A DNA stretch of 48,910 nt from Nakamurella sp. (GTDB lineage Bacteria; Actinomycetota; Actinomycetes; Mycobacteriales; Nakamurellaceae). The position numbers and the translations under genes are program-made. The first letter of the stretch is position 1, and every line of letters starts with the position of its first letter. Of this stretch, positions 45,433-48,910 are shown in pieces. The stretch is taken from positions 1 to 48,910 of the forward strand of contig JAFIHI010000200.1 of assembly GCA_017848755.1 (NCBI GenBank). The letters are read 5' to 3'. A model generated the notes under the pieces. The model was given only the letters and a program-made list of their open reading frames with translations. It did not search any database and was not told the origin of the DNA.

Positions 45433-46185
45433 TCACACGGCCAGGTATTTCCGCGCGAGTTCGGGGTCGGTCACGAATTCATCCCGCGTGCCCGCGAAGA
45501 CGATGCGGCCTCGATCGATGATGACGACGTGCGCGCAGATACCGAGTGCGAACGCGGAGTTCTGTTCCGACAGAAGGATCGTCATCGACAACTTCTCGGC
45601 GAGGCGCAGTATCCCGGCCCGTAGGTCGTCTAGCACGACGGGCGCCAGACCTGTTGACGGTTCGTCCATCAGAAGCAGGCTCGGTCGACCCATCAGGGCA
45701 CGCCCGATGGCCACCATCTGCTGCTCACCGCCGGACAGCCGTGTCCCGCCACGGTCCAACAGGGGGCGGATGTTCGGCAGGAGTTCGACAACGTCGTCGA
45801 TCGTCATCGGTTCGCGCTTCCCGCGCAACGCAGCGTGCCTGCCCAGACGCAGGTTCCCGCGGACCGACAGGTTTCCCAGGATGCGGCGATCCTCCGGCAC
45901 GAGAACCACGCCGTGGCCGGCGAGTTTGTGCGCCGGCAGGCCATAGATCGGTCGACCGTTCAACCGGATGTCGCCGATCTTGCGGACGTCCGCGGCGCCT
46001 GCGATGGACTTGAGCAGCGTCGTCTTGCCTGCGCCGTTGCGTCCGAGCAATGCCGTTACCGCTCCTCCCACCGGCTCGATCGCGACGTCGAACAGCACCT
46101 GGGCCCGCCCGTAATAGGCGTTGAGCCCGCTGACTGTGAGAGGGTTCTGGGTACGAGCCGGATCCGGCTGCATCGCCTCCGCCAT
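45433..46185 (-). CDS. livF: Branched-chain-type ABC transporter ATP-binding protein LivF
   Basis: 250 residues. Walker A GRNGAGKTTLL, signature LSGGEQQMVAIGRAL, Walker B LLLMDEPSTGLAP, switch-region LSEQNSAFALGICAHVVIIDRG typical of LivF. LNAYYGRAQVLFDV at the start is the usual LivF N-terminus. Second nucleotide-binding subunit of a Liv-type importer; its ATG is immediately after the livG stop (TAG) with no gap. Liv-type systems carry amino acids, amides, urea and aromatics, so the substrate is set by context. Confidence 0.93.
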   Translation of the reverse strand: MAEAMQPDPARTQNPLTVSGLNAYYGRAQVLFDVAIEPVGGAVTALLGRNGAGKTTLLKSIAGAADVRKIGDIRLNGRPIYGLPAHKLAGHGVVLVPEDRRILGNLSVRGNLRLGRHAALRGKREPMTIDDVVELLPNIRPLLDRGGTRLSGGEQQMVAIGRALMGRPSLLLMDEPSTGLAPVVLDDLRAGILRLAEKLSMTILLSEQNSAFALGICAHVVIIDRGRIVFAGTRDEFVTDPELARKYLAV

Positions 46186-46944
46186 CTAGCCCTCCTCACC
46201 GAGGTACGCGGCGATGACGCGGGAGTCGGCCCGAACGGTCTGCGGGTCGCCCGTACACAGGACCGTCCCCTGATGCAGCACCGTGACCTCGTCAGCCAGC
46301 GCGAAGACGACCCGCATGTCGTGCTCGCTGATCAGGACCGTGGTGTGATGGTCCGGGTACAGGCGGCCGACGAGTGCGACGGTCTGGTCAGTCTCCTCCT
46401 GCGACATACCGGCGGTCGGCTCATCGAGCAGCAGGAGTCGCGGCTGCGAGGCCAAGGCCATCGCGATCTCCAGGCGCTTCCGATCCCCTTGAGCCAGGAT
46501 CCCGGCCGGCGTCGCCCGAATCCGGCCGAGGCCGACCGCGTCGATCAAATCGGCAGCCGCTCCGGTAACCTGTCTGCTGTACCGCGGACGCCACACCACG
46601 GCCGATTCCCGACGCGCCGCGGCGACGGCGACGAGGACGTTGTCGTGCACCGTCATGGTCGGGAAGACCCGCGCCACTTGGAATCCGCGGGCGAGGCCGG
46701 CCCGCACCAACTGTGCGGGCCGCCGATGCGCACCAGAGCCGAGAACTTCGATGGATCCGCGACTGACCCGGTGTTCGCCCGAAATCACACCGAAGAGCGT
46801 GCTCTTGCCGGCACCGTTCGGCCCGATCAAGGCATGAACCCGACCTTCGGTGACCGTCATCGTCACGCCCTGGAGTGCCCAGTTCCCGCTGTATTCCTTC
46901 CACACCTCCACGAGTTCGGCGAGGACCGATCCGGACGCGCTCAT
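46186..46944 (-). CDS. livG: Branched-chain-type ABC transporter ATP-binding protein LivG
   Basis: 252 residues. Walker A GPNGAGKSTLF, Walker B LLLLDEPTAGMSQEE, and the H-loop ISEHDMRVVFALAD. The signature is LAQGDRKRLEIAMAL, the degenerate form normal for LivG. ATG at 46944 is chosen because it overlaps the amidohydrolase stop as ATGA; a longer in-frame start exists at 46965. Works with LivF and the permease whose end lies at 48750. Confidence 0.92.
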   Translation of the reverse strand: MSASGSVLAELVEVWKEYSGNWALQGVTMTVTEGRVHALIGPNGAGKSTLFGVISGEHRVSRGSIEVLGSGAHRRPAQLVRAGLARGFQVARVFPTMTVHDNVLVAVAAARRESAVVWRPRYSRQVTGAAADLIDAVGLGRIRATPAGILAQGDRKRLEIAMALASQPRLLLLDEPTAGMSQEETDQTVALVGRLYPDHHTTVLISEHDMRVVFALADEVTVLHQGTVLCTGDPQTVRADSRVIAAYLGEEG

Positions 46945-48191
46945 TCCGCTGCCCTCCGCTGCCATCGCGGCGAAGCATGGGCAAGCACCCCATCGACAAA
47001 GGTCGCGGCAACGTCACCCGACTCGGCGGCTGTGACGAGCGCGACGACCGGGTCGAGAAAGTGCCGAAGCCGCGGCGACGACATGTCCAGCAGGAAGAAG
47101 GTTGCTGGACGCCCGACACCGATGTGCCCGTGCGTGGACGAGATGCCAAGGGCCTGTGCGGCAGCGGTCGTCGTCGTCGCGAGCATCTCGGACGCAGTGG
47201 GTCGTCGCGCGTTCCGGGCTTCGGCGCGCAGCGCACGGCTGAAGAAAGTCATTTCCGCCAACATGTCTGGGGAAGAGACCATCGCGTTGTCGGTGCCCAG
47301 AGCGACGGTCACACCACAATCCAGGGCAGTCAGCATTGGCGGAATACCGTTGCCGAGCGACGCTTGAGTGCGCGGGCACATGACGACCGGGATGTCATCG
47401 TCGGCTAGGACCCGGAATTCGGCGGGCGTGGCAGCCGTCATGTGCACGATGAAGTCCGGCTTCACGTACCTCGCGATCCGCTGGACATCGCCGGCACCAG
47501 TCCGCGACATCGATAACGTGCGGTATTTCGGAGTCTCTCCGGCATGTGTCGCAAGCCGACCGGATCTCGCGCGGACGCGTTCCGCGATCTGCGCCAGACC
47601 GCGATCGGTCGTGTCGTTCGCCCACAACGGCGAGAACCCTTCAGCCACATCGAGAACCGCATCGATCTCGCGCAGCTGCTCTGCAGTGATGCCGTCGGTG
47701 TTCTGCAGCAAGGCCGATTGTGAGTGCAGAGGAAAGCTGTTGAAGCGCCCGAAAACGATGGCGTGCAAAGGCAACCCGTCCAGCGCTTCACGGATCTGCC
47801 CGACGCCCTCGACGCCGCCCTCACGGAAATCGGCGAACGCCACGGTGCCGGCTGCGAGCATCGACTTCGCGGCATCGCGCATGCCTGCGACGACGGCTTC
47901 ACGACCCACTTCAGCCATCCAAACATGTCGCAGTCCATCGGGTGGCCACAGCAGCGCATCGGGATCGATGCCATTGCCTCGACCGGCGAGAGCCGCATCA
48001 CCGAGGTGGGTGTGCGCGTTGATCAGCCCTGGTACAGCGACCAGACCGGTTGCGTCGTCACCGATGTCGCGGGCGGCACCGGCTTCGACCTCGGTAACGA
48101 GGCCGTCTTCGATGACGATGTCCACGCCCGGGCGAAATTCCAGGCCCGGGCCGAAGATGCACCCGACATTCCTCAGCGCTCGACGGTTCAC
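46941..48191 (-). CDS. Metal-dependent amidohydrolase (Atz/Trz-, nucleobase-deaminase-like)
   Basis: 416 residues. Metal-site elements: H-x-H in NAHTHLGD, His in LATHAGET, His in FIVHMTAA, Asp in LGTDNAM. The surrounding GLINAHTHLGDAAL and ALGTDNAMVSSPDM are typical of the chlorohydrolase/deaminase branch of the superfamily, which acts on nucleobases, triazines or guanidines. GTG at 48191 is used because AGGTGA precedes it; TTG at 48209 is possible. It lies inside a Liv-type transport operon and overlaps livG. A degenerate second copy is at 42852-43598. Confidence 0.85.
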   Translation of the reverse strand: MNRRALRNVGCIFGPGLEFRPGVDIVIEDGLVTEVEAGAARDIGDDATGLVAVPGLINAHTHLGDAALAGRGNGIDPDALLWPPDGLRHVWMAEVGREAVVAGMRDAAKSMLAAGTVAFADFREGGVEGVGQIREALDGLPLHAIVFGRFNSFPLHSQSALLQNTDGITAEQLREIDAVLDVAEGFSPLWANDTTDRGLAQIAERVRARSGRLATHAGETPKYRTLSMSRTGAGDVQRIARYVKPDFIVHMTAATPAEFRVLADDDIPVVMCPRTQASLGNGIPPMLTALDCGVTVALGTDNAMVSSPDMLAEMTFFSRALRAEARNARRPTASEMLATTTTAAAQALGISSTHGHIGVGRPATFFLLDMSSPRLRHFLDPVVALVTAAESGDVAATFVDGVLAHASPRWQRRAAE

Positions 48192-48242
48192 CGTGTCACC
48201 TGACTTCAACCGACGAACGATGTCGGTGCGTCGCGCCGGTCA

Positions 48243-48677
48243 TCAGCCCGCTGTACTCGTGCGATGGCGCTCTGCCCAGCTCGGCGCCGAACCGGACTCC
48301 GCGAGGTCATTGAATACGTACTGCTCTGCGATGAGGCCATCGCGGAAGACGAACATGTCGGAGTACCGCACGTTCTTGAATTCGGTGCCGTCGAGCGCGA
48401 TGCCGTCCAAGGTCCCCGTCGATATCACGACATCGCTGCCATCGGAGACCCGCTTTCCGAGGATATACGTCGTCCGGTGCTTCCGCACTTCGCGATAGCG
48501 CTCGGCGGCGTCGGCGACCATATCGCGCAGGTTTGTGAAGCGAACGGGCCCGGGGAATGTCAATACCGCGTCGGCGGCGAGGAACTGTGCCGCTTCATCC
48601 AGGCGGCGCTCTTCGCACAGCACCAGATAGCGGTCGGCTTTCGCCGCGAGATCATCACCGAACTCATTCATAGCCAT
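48243..48677 (-). CDS. NTF2-like (SnoaL/DUF4440-type) protein
   Basis: 144 residues with the cone-shaped NTF2-like fold: an N-terminal helix with YLVLCEERRLDEAAQFLA, then VLTFPGPVRF, DMVADAAERYREVRKHR, TGTLDGIALDG and MFVFRDGLIAEQYVFNDL. Such proteins are dehydratases, isomerases or carriers of small molecules; no catalytic group can be named. ATG at 48677 follows GAAAGG by 6 bases. First complete gene of this operon segment, followed by the amidohydrolase with a 51-base gap. A truncated duplicate is at 43603-43836. Confidence 0.75.
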   Translation of the reverse strand: MAMNEFGDDLAAKADRYLVLCEERRLDEAAQFLAADAVLTFPGPVRFTNLRDMVADAAERYREVRKHRTTYILGKRVSDGSDVVISTGTLDGIALDGTEFKNVRYSDMFVFRDGLIAEQYVFNDLAESGSAPSWAERHRTSTAG

Positions 48678-48749
48678 TACGCCCTTTCGAAGTGTGCAAC
48701 ATAATTCGGGAGCAATTTCAACCGGATCCGGGTGTCCGCGAGGGTCCCA

Positions 48750-48910
48750 CTAAGAACCTGCGGTCACCCCCAAGCCTTTCTGCGACAATCGCCCGAACCA
48801 CGATCCGAATAGCCCGACGAGCCCTCTGGGAGCGAACAGAAGGACTCCGATGAGGACAAGGCCGAGGATGACGAGGTCCCAGCCGGGGTGTCCGGACAAC
48901 TGGTTGAGCA
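48750..48910 (-). CDS. livM: Branched-chain-type ABC permease LivM, C-terminal end only
   Basis: The last 52 codons of a frame entering from the right edge and ending with TAG at 48750-48752. The residues LNQLSGHPGWDLVILGLVLI and LFAPRGLVGLF are the final helix and conserved Ala-Pro-Arg-Gly-Leu tail of LivM-type permeases. It precedes the NTF2-like gene by 72 bases and shows that the transport operon continues to the right of the window. Confidence 0.8.
   Translation of the reverse strand, partial: LNQLSGHPGWDLVILGLVLIGVLLFAPRGLVGLFGSWFGRLSQKGLGVTAGS

Overview
The window is high-G+C DNA (roughly two thirds G+C by eye) from an actinobacterium, most likely of the Mycobacteriales (Gordonia/Williamsia/Rhodococcus/Tsukamurella type). 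The pointers are a DevR/DosR-type response regulator with DosR-like boxes, a DUF222 (13E12-type) remnant, an actinobacterial alpha/beta-hydrolase membrane protein, many GTG starts and ATGA/GTGA stop-start overlaps. No rRNA, tRNA or CRISPR array was seen. The exact genus cannot be fixed from the window.

Layout. 1-2.1 kb: two tandem BMP-type (nucleoside-binding) lipoproteins, one cut by the window edge. 2.1-3.3 kb: a DUF222 remnant and an SDR lacking the catalytic Tyr/Lys. 3.4-6.1 kb: a small membrane protein divergent from a DevR/DosR homologue, with two good DosR-like boxes between them, and a short soluble GAF histidine kinase. 6.2-8.6 kb: an orphan trypsin-like protease-P-loop NTPase-TPR protein. 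8.9-17.5 kb: a GABA/polyamine uptake and degradation cluster (aminotransferase, four-gene Pot-type ABC transporter, semialdehyde dehydrogenase) divergent from a PucR-family regulator. 17.5-21.9 kb: a hexuronate catabolic operon (ManD, SDR, truncated UxaE) under a LacI regulator with two perfect operators; a deletion has fused a transporter lipoprotein signal peptide to the C-terminal part of UxaE. 22-24.5 kb: an orphan excisionase-type antitoxin with a 38-codon PIN-toxin stub, and a membrane alpha/beta-hydrolase.

24.9-32.3 kb is the most interesting block: four translationally coupled genes encoding an EPSP-synthase-like/acyl-CoA-ligase fusion, an acyl-CoA dehydrogenase, an enoyl-reductase-type SDR (Y-x6-K) and a 2,4-dienoyl-CoA-reductase-like flavoprotein. 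This set matches the cyclohexanecarboxyl-CoA cassettes (shikimate to CHC-CoA) of ansatrienin and phoslactomycin producers, but no polyketide synthase is present. It is followed by a convergent aldo/keto reductase and a second OYE/Fe-S flavoprotein.

35.6-42.6 kb: a two-domain GNAT, a DUF4143 ATPase preceded by 18-bp direct repeats, a split cytochrome b6-like membrane module without Rieske protein, and an ArsR-glutaredoxin-GroES-MFS operon. 42.6-48.9 kb: a Liv-type ABC catabolic operon (LivM end, NTF2-like protein, amidohydrolase, LivG, LivF, SDR, Asp/Glu-racemase-like protein) followed by a decayed, internally deleted second copy of NTF2-like, amidohydrolase and LivG.

Two families of short palindromic repeats lie between genes: a ~70-bp GGTGTGAAT...ATTCACACC element (four copies) and a GGGTATGACGC hairpin element.
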